Source: Pelagicoccus albus
Lineage (GTDB): Bacteria > Verrucomicrobiota > Verrucomicrobiia > Opitutales > Opitutaceae
Direction of reading: 5' to 3'
Assembly (NCBI RefSeq): GCF_014230145.1
Contig: NZ_JACHVC010000013.1
Location: 992,001-1,056,000 of the forward strand
DNA length: 64,000 bases
Made by a program: the position numbers and the translations under genes
The notes under the pieces: model-generated
What the model was told of the DNA's origin: nothing
Seen by the model: the letters and a program-made list of their open reading frames with translations, nothing else
Databases searched by the model: none
Shown here: positions 18,388 through 26,848 of the stretch, piece after piece
How the letters are laid out: every line of letters begins with the position of its first letter
Numbering within the stretch: position 1 is the first letter of the stretch

Positions 18388-20733
18388 ATGAACAACACGA
18401 CAAATCAAGCCGCTCCAAGTGGATTATCGCTTTCTCCTAGCGACATCTACTTCATCCTCTTTCGACACAAGTTTAAGATTATTTTCTTTATCATATTGGG
18501 CCTTGCTGCCGGGGCTGCTGCCTACAAGTACATCCCCAATCAATACAAGTCCAGCGCACAGCTTCTCATTCGTTACGTTACAGAGAAGCGCGACGTCGTG
18601 GACGAAAATGGCTCAACGGTGACAGCAGCGATCGGCGGACGCGGCTCTGAACACATCAAGATGACAGAGCTAGCGATCCTCACTAGCCTCGACCTGGCGA
18701 AAGACGTCGCCAACACACTTTACGAAACAACCCCTCAGCCCGAACTGGCGGAGATGGACGCTGAGGCAGCCAAGCAAACGCTGACCGGTCAGGTGGCCCA
18801 AGGCATGGAGGCGAACTTTGGGAACCAGTCAAACATCATCATGCTCAGCTACGGGAGCGAAAGCCCTGACCAGGTACAGGCTATCCTGCAGACAATTATC
18901 GATACCTATCTCAAACGCCACTACGAGATCCACCGAGCTGAAGGTACCTTTGACGAGTACCTGACGGTTAAAACCGATGAACTGCGCGCGAATCTCCTCC
19001 AAACGGAGGAGTTGATCATCAAGACTAAGCAAAAGGCTGGAATCGTCTCGATCGAGCAGTCGAGAAATAGCATCAACTCGGAAATTTCACGCATCCAAAA
19101 CAACATTTTCGAAACGCAGACAAACCTGGCGGAGAACCAAGCCTTGCAAGAACGCCTCCAAAAGGAAGCTGGGACTGCTCCGGCAGCACCCCAAGCCGAT
19201 GAAGAGGAAGTAGTCGACGTCCAGGAAAACGCTACCCTTGCTCAAGCGATTCGCGACTATGAAGCACGCTCGACTCGCCTGGAAATCTTCCGCGAACAGC
19301 AGCGAAACCTGATTACCCGATTCGCCCCGGGAAGCACGCGAATCAAAGCGATCGAAAAGAAGATCGAAGAGCTCGAGGGTGAGCTGACCCAATTACTCAA
19401 AGACCACCCTGACCTCGCTCTGAGAGGAGCTGTGACCGCAGGAAAAGAGACAGACGAGGATCTCCCCTACGAAATTCGTATCAGTACTGCCAAAGCGAAC
19501 TCGATCGCCTTGCAAGAGCGCTTGAACATCCTGCAGACACACCTCAAGTCCCTATACACCGAATCCACCCGAATCGACGAAGTCGAATTGACCCTCAACC
19601 AGCTTGAGCGTCGTCGCGAGATGGAGGCCAATCAGTACAACACCTTCTTGGCTAGCCTTCGCCAAAACCAGTTGGATGAAGAAATCAGCAGCGGACGAGT
19701 CAACAACATCACGCTCCTTCAGCAACCAACACCTCCAAGCAAAGATTCTACCCTTAAGATGCAAATAGCCGGTGGAACTGCGGGAGGCATTGCGATACTG
19801 GGCCTCCTTTGGGCCTTTCTGAAAGAGTTACTACTAGATAAGTCTATCAAACGCCCGCAGGAGGTACAGAAAGCAACGGGGTTGCCGCTCTTCCTCACCA
19901 TACCAGACAGCAAGGGCAAGGAGTTCAGAAAGCTCACAAAACGCTCCAATTCTGTGCAACGTCAGCTCATCGGACGCGGCAAAGTTACCAAGGGGGCAGA
20001 TTACGCTCCCAAGTCGACAGCTCTCAAGGCTGCCGCCAAGAGCAAGCCAGACGAATACGCCGTGGCGAAAGGCAATGCCCAAATCTCACCTTGGGAGCCA
20101 CAACACGTTCTGCACAACTATTTCGAAGCTCTGAGAGACCGCGTAATTGGCTACTTCGAAAGCCGCAACCTCCAGCACAACCCGAAACTAATCGGACTAA
20201 CAGGTCTTGGGGAGCAGCCAGGCGTATCGACCATAGCATCCGGACTGGCCGGAAGCCTTTCTAAAACGGAAGGAGGAAACGTACTCCTCGTCGATATGAC
20301 CCTCGGCCAAGAGTCAGCCAAGCAGTTCTACAAGGGAGAAGAAGTATCGAGCCTCGACGAAGCCTTGGAATCGAAAGACAAGGCCAAGTTAGGCGAGAAC
20401 CTTTACGTCGTGGCAGAAGGTACTAACGGCTACAAACTGCCTAGCATCCTGCCAAGCCGCTTCAACTCTATCGTACCGAAACTCAAGGCGAGCGACTTCG
20501 ACTACATCATTTTCGATATGCCAGCTGTTAGCCCGATCAGCGCAACCCCAAGATTGGCGTCCTTCATGGATGTAGTTCTGATGGTTGTAGAGTCCGAGCA
20601 AACCGACAGTGCTGTCGCAAAACAAGCCACTGAGCTCCTCGGTGATTCCAAAGCCCACCTCGGAGTGGTCCTCAACAAGACTAAATCTTATGTTCCAAAC
20701 CAGCTGGAGCAGGACTTCTTGGGTCTCAAATAG
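18388..20733 (+). CDS. Wzz/Wzc-like polysaccharide chain-length determinant with ATPase-like C-terminus
   Basis: A 781-residue inner-membrane protein. Residues 10-70 are a Wzz domain with the first membrane helix (FKIIFFIILGLAAGAAAY). Residues 200-440 are long coiled coils ending in a GNVR-like segment (LNQLERRREMEANQYNTFLASL), then a second helix near 455-478. Residues about 595-781 are a MinD/BY-kinase-like domain: GLGEQPGVSTIASGLAGSL in place of the P-loop, NVLLVDMTLG (Walker A') and DYIIFDMP (Walker B). The P-loop Lys is missing and no C-terminal tyrosine cluster is seen (one Tyr near the end). It should control polymer length and export together with the Wzy-like protein at 29514. Confidence 0.85.
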   Translation: MNNTTNQAAPSGLSLSPSDIYFILFRHKFKIIFFIILGLAAGAAAYKYIPNQYKSSAQLLIRYVTEKRDVVDENGSTVTAAIGGRGSEHIKMTELAILTSLDLAKDVANTLYETTPQPELAEMDAEAAKQTLTGQVAQGMEANFGNQSNIIMLSYGSESPDQVQAILQTIIDTYLKRHYEIHRAEGTFDEYLTVKTDELRANLLQTEELIIKTKQKAGIVSIEQSRNSINSEISRIQNNIFETQTNLAENQALQERLQKEAGTAPAAPQADEEEVVDVQENATLAQAIRDYEARSTRLEIFREQQRNLITRFAPGSTRIKAIEKKIEELEGELTQLLKDHPDLALRGAVTAGKETDEDLPYEIRISTAKANSIALQERLNILQTHLKSLYTESTRIDEVELTLNQLERRREMEANQYNTFLASLRQNQLDEEISSGRVNNITLLQQPTPPSKDSTLKMQIAGGTAGGIAILGLLWAFLKELLLDKSIKRPQEVQKATGLPLFLTIPDSKGKEFRKLTKRSNSVQRQLIGRGKVTKGADYAPKSTALKAAAKSKPDEYAVAKGNAQISPWEPQHVLHNYFEALRDRVIGYFESRNLQHNPKLIGLTGLGEQPGVSTIASGLAGSLSKTEGGNVLLVDMTLGQESAKQFYKGEEVSSLDEALESKDKAKLGENLYVVAEGTNGYKLPSILPSRFNSIVPKLKASDFDYIIFDMPAVSPISATPRLASFMDVVLMVVESEQTDSAVAKQATELLGDSKAHLGVVLNKTKSYVPNQLEQDFLGLK

Positions 20734-20783
20734 GAACACGATAAAAGGGAATTTTCCGTCGAACCAACGACAAGCGAACCTGT

Positions 20784-21245
20784 GTGGGAAAGCGAAATAA
20801 ACTCGTCGCCGTTTCTTCAGGCGGCGGCCATTGGGTTCAATTGATTCGCTTGAGCCCCGCTTTAGAGGACTTAAGCGTCCTGTTCGCTACCGTCGATAAC
20901 CACTATCGAAACGACACGCCAAATCGCCCGTTTTACCTAATAAAGGATTCGAGCCTTAGCGAGGCACGAACTTTGCTGGCGTGCGCCGTGAGCGTGATCA
21001 AACTACTGATAAAGGAAAAACCATCGACCGTCATTTCGACGGGAGCGGCCCCCGGTGCCTTGGCAGTAATTCTAGCTAAGTTATTGGGGTGTCGAACAGT
21101 ATGGATAGACAGCGTGGCCAACGTAAGACGTCTTTCCCTATCTGGGCTACTTGTAAAACCGTTCGCTGACGTTTGCTTAACTCAGTGGCCGCAACTGAGC
21201 AAACCGAAGGGGCCTCACTACATCGGAAGCGTGTTATGCTCCTAA
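20784..21245 (+). CDS. Alg14/PssD-like glycosyltransferase membrane subunit
   Basis: A 153-residue protein matching the Alg14/PssD/EpsE family: KLVAVSSGGGHWVQLIRLSPAL at the N-terminus (SSGGGH loop), FATVDNHY, then STGAAPGALAVILAKLLG, VWIDSVANVRRLSLSG and CLTQWP. Alg14-type proteins anchor the catalytic Alg13-type partner, encoded next. A GTG start at 20784 is needed, since no ATG precedes the motif in this frame. The stop overlaps the start of the next gene by 10 bases, so the two are translationally coupled. Confidence 0.85.
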   Translation: MGKRNKLVAVSSGGGHWVQLIRLSPALEDLSVLFATVDNHYRNDTPNRPFYLIKDSSLSEARTLLACAVSVIKLLIKEKPSTVISTGAAPGALAVILAKLLGCRTVWIDSVANVRRLSLSGLLVKPFADVCLTQWPQLSKPKGPHYIGSVLCS

Positions 21246-21724
21246 TAACGGTAGGTACAGACAGACCATTTGATCGCTTCATCGAAGCGATGGATACATG
21301 GGCCGCCCAGAACAAAGAAGTCGAGTGCTTCGCGCAAATAGGACGAACCAACTACGAGCCGAAGCATATTCCCTATTGTCGCTTTTTGGATTCAGACGCT
21401 TTCGATCGTAAGCTCGAAAGAAGTAAACTTGTCGTCGCTCACGCCGGGATGGGTACTGTTCTGAAAGCCAGAGCCTTGGCTTTGCCTATGATAGTTTTCC
21501 CACGCTCTCCGGAGTACGGCGAGGCCTCCAACTCACATCAAATAGATACAGCCCAAGCCCTTGCGAGTCTAGGAATCGCCTCCGTTGCGTTCGACGTAGA
21601 CGAATTGTTTAGTCGACTATCCTGCCGCGACTCTTTTCTTAAGCCACCAAGCAACGCAACCGTTGATACAAACTTTGTAAAAAGCCTCCGCGGAATCCTT
21701 ACGGAATCGCGACCAACGATCTGA
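21236..21724 (+). CDS. Alg13/PssE-like glycosyltransferase catalytic subunit
   Basis: A protein of about 162 residues. It opens MLLITVGTDRPFDRFIEAMD and carries the GT28 C-terminal sugar-nucleotide site VVAHAGMGTVLKARALALPMIVFPR. It pairs with the Alg14-like protein to make one transferase (in yeast adding the second GlcNAc, in bacteria a glucuronate or other sugar). ATG 21236 overlaps the upstream stop. Longer starts in frame (21173) lie inside the upstream gene and are unlikely. Confidence 0.85.
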   Translation: MLLITVGTDRPFDRFIEAMDTWAAQNKEVECFAQIGRTNYEPKHIPYCRFLDSDAFDRKLERSKLVVAHAGMGTVLKARALALPMIVFPRSPEYGEASNSHQIDTAQALASLGIASVAFDVDELFSRLSCRDSFLKPPSNATVDTNFVKSLRGILTESRPTI

Positions 21725-21780
21725 ATCGCCTTGCCACCAAACAAGGTCACCTAACACCAACAAAAATTATCCAAACTCGA

Positions 21781-23094
21781 ATGAAAATAAGTATTTTCGG
21801 ACTAGGCTACGTCGGAGCGGTTTCCGCCGGCTGCCTTGCTAAAAACGGCAACACTGTAATCGGTGTAGACCCAAGCTCGAGCAAGGTCGATTTGATCAAT
21901 GAGGGACGTACTCCGATCATTGAAAAAGACATCGACACCATTATTAGCAATGCGGTGGAGGCTGGTAAACTTTCGGCGACCCAAGATCCTAAGGAAGCGA
22001 TCGCGAAGACAGACATATCTCTTATTTGCGTGGGAACTCCAAGTATGCCTAACGGCAGTTTGAATTTGAGCTACGTGCGCAATGTCTGCGAGGAGATCGG
22101 CGAAGCGCTAAAGGAAAAAGCTAGTTTCCATGTCGTTGTGATCCGGAGCACCATGCTCCCGGGCACCATGCTCAATGTGGTCATTCCGACGATCGAAAAG
22201 GCTTCTGGAATGGTGGCAGGTGAAGGCTTCGGCATTTGCGGAAATCCCGAATTTCTACGTGAAAGCACCGCCGTCTTCGACTTCTACAATCCTCCCAAGA
22301 CTGTTATCGGCGAGTCGGACACCAAAAGCGGGGACATCCTCTCCGAACTCTACGCCGGCCTAGACGCCCCACTGATCCGCACCAGCATCGAAACTGCGGA
22401 AATGGTCAAGTACACAGACAACGTGTGGCACGCCCTTAAGGTAGGATTCGCCAACGAAATTGGTTCTATTTGTAAATCCGTAGGCATCGATAGCCACGAG
22501 GTGATGAAGATCTTCTTCCAAGATACGAAGCTCAACATCTCCCCTTACTACATGAAGCCTGGATTCGCATTTGGCGGTTCTTGCCTGCCCAAGGACCTCC
22601 GTGCCCTCACCTACAAGGCGAAGTCCATGGACGTAAATGTTCCGATTTTGAACTCGATCCTACCCAGTAACCAAATCCAGGTGGACCGGGGCTTCCAAGC
22701 GATCACCTCAAAAGGAAAAAAGAAGATCGGCGTCCTTGGGTTTAGCTTCAAATCCGGCACCGACGATTTGCGCGAAAGCCCGATTGTGGAAGTAATCGAA
22801 CGCCTTCTCGGGAAAGGCTACGACATCAAGATCTTCGATAACAACGTCAACATCGCCAAGATTGTTGGAGCCAACAAAGACTTCATCCTGAATGCGATTC
22901 CTCACATCTCGAATCTGATGGTTAACACACCCGAGGAAATCATCGAGCACTCCGAGGTTGTGGTTATCGGCAACGGTGCAACGGAATTCAAAGAGCTCAT
23001 TCCGAAACTGAGCAAGGAACAGACGATGATAGACCTTGTTAGAATAGTCGACGAGCACCCGGCCAACACAAATTACGATGGCATCAACTGGTAA
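21781..23094 (+). CDS. algD: GDP-mannose 6-dehydrogenase-like UDP/GDP-sugar dehydrogenase
   Basis: A 437-residue NAD-dependent sugar-nucleotide 6-dehydrogenase. It has an N-terminal Rossmann fold (GLGYVGAVSAGCLAKNG, residues 7-23), a central helical domain, catalytic Cys in GFAFGGSCLPKDLRAL, and C-terminal FSFKSGTDDLRESP. The Cys falls at residue 268 (tgc at 22582), the same number as in Pseudomonas AlgD as I recall, and the N-terminal and active-site wording is closer to AlgD than to UDP-glucose dehydrogenases. The product would be GDP-mannuronate, though UDP-glucose specificity is not excluded. It overlaps the next gene by 17 bases. Confidence 0.8.
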   Translation: MKISIFGLGYVGAVSAGCLAKNGNTVIGVDPSSSKVDLINEGRTPIIEKDIDTIISNAVEAGKLSATQDPKEAIAKTDISLICVGTPSMPNGSLNLSYVRNVCEEIGEALKEKASFHVVVIRSTMLPGTMLNVVIPTIEKASGMVAGEGFGICGNPEFLRESTAVFDFYNPPKTVIGESDTKSGDILSELYAGLDAPLIRTSIETAEMVKYTDNVWHALKVGFANEIGSICKSVGIDSHEVMKIFFQDTKLNISPYYMKPGFAFGGSCLPKDLRALTYKAKSMDVNVPILNSILPSNQIQVDRGFQAITSKGKKKIGVLGFSFKSGTDDLRESPIVEVIERLLGKGYDIKIFDNNVNIAKIVGANKDFILNAIPHISNLMVNTPEEIIEHSEVVVIGNGATEFKELIPKLSKEQTMIDLVRIVDEHPANTNYDGINW

Positions 23095-24289
23095 AGGAAA
23101 CGGGCGAAAGGTTCTCATCATAGTTGAGAACCTGCCTTGCCCTTTCGATCGCCGAGTCTGGCAAGAGGCGAATACACTCAAAGAAAACGGCTACACCGTT
23201 TCGATTATTTGCCCCACCGGCAAAGGGCACAATGAGAAGTTCGAGCGCCTCAACGATATCGACATCTATCGCCATAACCTGCCGATCGAGGGCGACGGAG
23301 CCTTGGGCTATGCTATCGAGTATTCGACTGCCCTATTCTGGCAGTTCGTGCTTTCACTCAAAGTACTGTTCCGCACCGGCTTTGACGTCATCCATGCCTG
23401 CAATCCACCTGACAACATATTCCTGATCGGCGGCTTTTTTAAGCTTTTCGGAAAGAAGTACCTATTCGATCACCACGATATTAATCCGGAGCTGTACGAA
23501 GCTAAATTTGGTAAACGAGGCTTTTTCTACGACCTAATGATTTGGTCGGAGCGTCTCTCATATGGCACGGCTGACATCGCAATTTCGACCAACGAATCCT
23601 ACAAGGAAATCGCCATCAAACGCGGCAAGATGCCCGAGGATAAAGTGTTTGTCGTTCGTAGCGGCCCGAAGCTCGACCGTCTAAAAATCTGCCCTCCCAA
23701 ACCTGAGCTAAAAAAAGGCAAAGCCTACATGATCGGATATATCGGAGTCATGGGAGCTCAGGAGGGTATCGACCATCTGTTGGAAGCAGCAAAACACATG
23801 ATTTTCGAAATGGGACGCAAGGACGTCCATTTCGGCATCATCGGCGGAGGCACCGCTCTCGAAGGAATGAAAGCCCTGGCTATCGAGATGGGAATCGGGG
23901 AACACGTGACCTTCACCGGAAGAGTGCCAGACGATGAGATGCTAGATATGCTCAACACCGCAGACGTGTGCGTGAACCCAGACGTTGCCAACGAGATGAA
24001 TGACAAGTCTACCATGAACAAAATTATGGAGTACATGGCTTTGGCAAAACCCATCGTCCAGTACGATCTGAAGGAAGGACGCTTCTCCGCCCAAGAGGCC
24101 TCACTCTACGCTAAACCAAACGATAGAATCGATTTGGCAGAAAAGATAGTGGAGCTTTTGGACGATCCAGAGAGACGCCAAAAGATGGGAGAGTTTGGGA
24201 GAAACCGCGTTCTCAACGAACTGCAATGGCAGTACGAAGAGCCAAAGCTTCTAAACGCGTACGAGACCCTCTTCTCAGGCAAAAAATAA
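23078..24289 (+). CDS. Glycosyltransferase family 4 (WbuB-like)
   Basis: A 403-residue GT-B enzyme. The N-terminus reads VLIIVENLPCPFDRRVWQEA, a motif shared by WbuB-like transferases. Mid-protein YLFDHHDINPELYEAKFG and ISTNESYKEIAIKRG lead to the GT4 donor site near GVMGAQEGIDHLLEAA and the E-x7-E region NPDVANEMNDKSTMNKIMEYMALAKP. It probably adds a sugar from a nucleotide donor to the lipid-linked repeat unit in the cytoplasm. It overlaps algD by 17 bases, so it is in the same operon. Confidence 0.85.
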   Translation: MASTGKGNGRKVLIIVENLPCPFDRRVWQEANTLKENGYTVSIICPTGKGHNEKFERLNDIDIYRHNLPIEGDGALGYAIEYSTALFWQFVLSLKVLFRTGFDVIHACNPPDNIFLIGGFFKLFGKKYLFDHHDINPELYEAKFGKRGFFYDLMIWSERLSYGTADIAISTNESYKEIAIKRGKMPEDKVFVVRSGPKLDRLKICPPKPELKKGKAYMIGYIGVMGAQEGIDHLLEAAKHMIFEMGRKDVHFGIIGGGTALEGMKALAIEMGIGEHVTFTGRVPDDEMLDMLNTADVCVNPDVANEMNDKSTMNKIMEYMALAKPIVQYDLKEGRFSAQEASLYAKPNDRIDLAEKIVELLDDPERRQKMGEFGRNRVLNELQWQYEEPKLLNAYETLFSGKK

Positions 24290-24313
24290 GGGAAAAGCTC
24301 AAGGTATTTCGCC

Positions 24314-25213
24314 ATGATTAGCGTTGTAATTCCATCCTACAACCGATGCGAAAGCATGATCACGCTGCTTAATGATTTACGTAAGCAGCGTGGCGTGGAA
24401 TTCGAAGTCATTGTCGTCGACGATAAATCTCCAGACGATTCTTACACTCGACTCAAAGAGGCATTCCCGGATGTGGACGTAACCATCAACGAAAAGAATG
24501 GCGGCCCGTGCGTCACCAGAAACGCAGGCATCAAAAGAGCGAAATACGACATCATCGTAGGCTTCGATAGTGATGTCTCCATTCCTGATCCAGATTGCCT
24601 AGCTAAGATTCTAGCGGAGTTCGAAAAGTACCCGGATGTCGCTGCCTTGGCTATTCGCCTGAAACAGCCAAACGAAGTGGACGAGGATTTCGCTAGATGG
24701 TGGCATCCCCACCCGATCGAGAAAACAGTCGAAACGCCCTTTTTAACTCCTTACTTCAGCGGAACCGGATACGCCTTCAAAAAGGAGCCTCTACTCAAAG
24801 CAGGAGCTTTTCCAGAAATACTCTACATGGCGTACGAGGAAAATGAGTTGGCTTACCGCTTCCTCAACTTGGGCGAAAAAATCCTCTACACTCCGATTCC
24901 TTGGGTCGTTCACCACGAAAACCAAGTGGCAAGGCGAAGTGAAGTGCGTGAATTCTACCGTCACAGAAACCAGATCCTGATGTCTGTCCAGTGCTTCTCG
25001 CTAGGCAAAAGCCTAGCCTTCGTTCTCCCGAGAACGGTGTACGCGTTCTTGGACGGTCTTCGCAACAAGTCGCTCGGGTCCTACTTCAAATCGCTAAAGT
25101 CAGCATATGCGCTGGCCAAAATAAGACGCAAAACTCGAGATCCCCTGACTCGAGAGACTTGGGCCTATATCGACCACATCTCGAAAAACGTCGTAACTCC
25201 GGAATCATCCTAG
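24314..25213 (+). CDS. Glycosyltransferase family 2
   Basis: A 299-residue GT-A transferase. It begins MISVVIPSYNRCESMITLL, carries VVDDKSPDDSYTRLKEA and NEKNGGPCVTRNAGI, and has a metal-binding DSDVSIPD near residue 91. It lacks membrane helices except for a mildly hydrophobic C-terminal region. Next gene starts 8 bases after its stop. The sugar it transfers cannot be told. Confidence 0.85.
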   Translation: MISVVIPSYNRCESMITLLNDLRKQRGVEFEVIVVDDKSPDDSYTRLKEAFPDVDVTINEKNGGPCVTRNAGIKRAKYDIIVGFDSDVSIPDPDCLAKILAEFEKYPDVAALAIRLKQPNEVDEDFARWWHPHPIEKTVETPFLTPYFSGTGYAFKKEPLLKAGAFPEILYMAYEENELAYRFLNLGEKILYTPIPWVVHHENQVARRSEVREFYRHRNQILMSVQCFSLGKSLAFVLPRTVYAFLDGLRNKSLGSYFKSLKSAYALAKIRRKTRDPLTRETWAYIDHISKNVVTPESS

Positions 25214-25221
25214 CCAATTCA

Positions 25222-25770
25222 ATGGGAAAGTTACCAAAGAATCCTACACTGGGAAATCGCATATTCAGGGCGTTCATGTCGGTCCTTGACCCGCGGCCGT
25301 ACGTCCAACTTTTCCGGATGCTGCACTATTACAATTACAGTCACCTGCAGCCAAGACGCCTAATAAAGATCGGCGAAGGCACCCGCATGGCTCCAAATGT
25401 ATCATTCCGGAATGGCGATCTCATCCAGATAGGCAAAGACTGCCACATCGGAGATCGCACCAGCCTCTGGGCCGGTGACGACGGCGGGAAATTAACTCTT
25501 GGAGATTACGTCTCCATCGCCCCAGACGTGTTCATTACCGCTTCAGATTACCAACTCAAAAAAGGAATTCCTTTCCGCCAACAGCCAAAGCGAGACCGAG
25601 ACGTCACTATAGGAAACGATGTTTGGCTCGGCACAAAGGTAGTCATCACCGCTGGCGTAAATATCGGAGACGGCTGCGTCGTTGCCGCGGGAGCTATAGT
25701 GACCAAAGACCTCCCTCCCAACACCATTTGCGGGGGCATTCCAGCACGTGTCTTGAAGGAGCGCGATTAA
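25222..25770 (+). CDS. Hexapeptide-repeat acyltransferase (LbH family)
   Basis: A protein of about 182 residues (from ATG 25222) with left-handed beta-helix hexapeptide repeats: IKIGEGTRMAPNVSFRNGDL, QIGKDCHIGDRTSLWAG, GDYVSIAPDVFITASD, then VTIGNDVWLGTKVVITAGV and NIGDGCVVAAGAIVTKDL. It closes with the typical PPNTICGGIPARVLKER. It should O- or N-acetylate a sugar of the repeat unit. In-frame ORF extension upstream to 24991 lies inside the preceding gene and is rejected. Confidence 0.85.
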   Translation: MGKLPKNPTLGNRIFRAFMSVLDPRPYVQLFRMLHYYNYSHLQPRRLIKIGEGTRMAPNVSFRNGDLIQIGKDCHIGDRTSLWAGDDGGKLTLGDYVSIAPDVFITASDYQLKKGIPFRQQPKRDRDVTIGNDVWLGTKVVITAGVNIGDGCVVAAGAIVTKDLPPNTICGGIPARVLKERD

Positions 25771-25782
25771 TTGAGATCAAAC

Positions 25783-26757
25783 ATGGAACCAAACTCCCCC
25801 GCTCACACTGACTCTAGGCAAAAGGCTTTAGCCGACGTAAAAGTCTCAGTAGTCATTGTGACCTACAATTCAGAGGAACAAATCGCTCCTTGCCTAAAAA
25901 GCCTACACAGCGAAGTCCGTGAGGTTCAGCTCGAAACGGTGGTCGTGGACAATGGATCGCAAGATTCGACCGTTTCCATCGTGAAGTCGCAGTTCCCATC
26001 AGTAGTACTGCTAGACACAAAGGAAAACCTCGGGTTTGCTAAGGCATGTAACCTTGCGGTCCAAAAATCGACGGGAGACTTCATCCTGCTTTTGAATCCC
26101 GACACTGTTACACTGGACGGAGCCGTAGATAAGGTGGTCAAATTCGCCTTGGCAGAGCCAAGCTATGGATTCTACGGAGGACAAACGCTTAAGGAAGATG
26201 GTGTCACTCTAGAACGTTCATCCTGCTGGGGACTTCCCTCCCTTTGGAGCATGTTCACTTTCGCCACGGGGCTAAGTACGATCTTCAAGCACAACGGTTT
26301 TTTTGATCCCGAATCACTAGGTAAATGGAAACGCGATTCGGTACGGGAAGTAGGAGTCATCACTGGATGTTTTCTTCTAGCAACACGCGAGGCTTGGGAC
26401 TCGATCGAAGGATTCGACGAGCATTTCTGGCTCTACGGAGAGGACGTCGATCTTTCGTTAAGAGCGAAAAAGGCAGGCTATCACCCGGTCATCTACCCAA
26501 AGGCGAAAGTCATCCATGAGATAGGTCAATCCTCTACCTCCGCCCAGAAAGGGGTCTGGCTGCAACAAGGCAAAGTGAGCTACCTTAAGCGGAATTGGTC
26601 CGCTCCAGCATCGTTCCTGGGCCTCATTTTGCTGAATATTGGAGTCGCAGTCAGAGCCTTTGCCTACGGTCTGAAAGGCGACCAAGAGAACCAGTGGGTA
26701 GCCAGCTGGAAACGGCGTTCCGAATGGAAGAATGGGCACACCAAGGGAACCAACTGA
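25783..26757 (+). CDS. Glycosyltransferase family 2 (rhamnosyltransferase-like)
   Basis: A protein of about 324 residues (ATG 25783; TTG 25771 possible). It begins KVSVVIVTYNSEEQIAPCLK, then VVVDNGSQDSTVSIV, ENLGFAKACNLAVQKSTGD and the metal site LLLNPDT. WLYGEDVDLSLRAKKAGY further on is the typical acceptor motif of GT2 rhamnosyl/galactofuranosyl-type enzymes. A weak hydrophobic segment (FLGLILLNIGVAV) near residue 280 suggests membrane contact. Same operon as the preceding acyltransferase. Confidence 0.85.
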   Translation: MEPNSPAHTDSRQKALADVKVSVVIVTYNSEEQIAPCLKSLHSEVREVQLETVVVDNGSQDSTVSIVKSQFPSVVLLDTKENLGFAKACNLAVQKSTGDFILLLNPDTVTLDGAVDKVVKFALAEPSYGFYGGQTLKEDGVTLERSSCWGLPSLWSMFTFATGLSTIFKHNGFFDPESLGKWKRDSVREVGVITGCFLLATREAWDSIEGFDEHFWLYGEDVDLSLRAKKAGYHPVIYPKAKVIHEIGQSSTSAQKGVWLQQGKVSYLKRNWSAPASFLGLILLNIGVAVRAFAYGLKGDQENQWVASWKRRSEWKNGHTKGTN

Positions 26758-26848
26758 GGCCGGCTCCTGTTAATTGTACCAATAGCCTTAGGAATCAGTA
26801 CCGATTGAGCCCTCGACTTGCTAAAAATCAGGCTAAAGTAGGGCGGAA

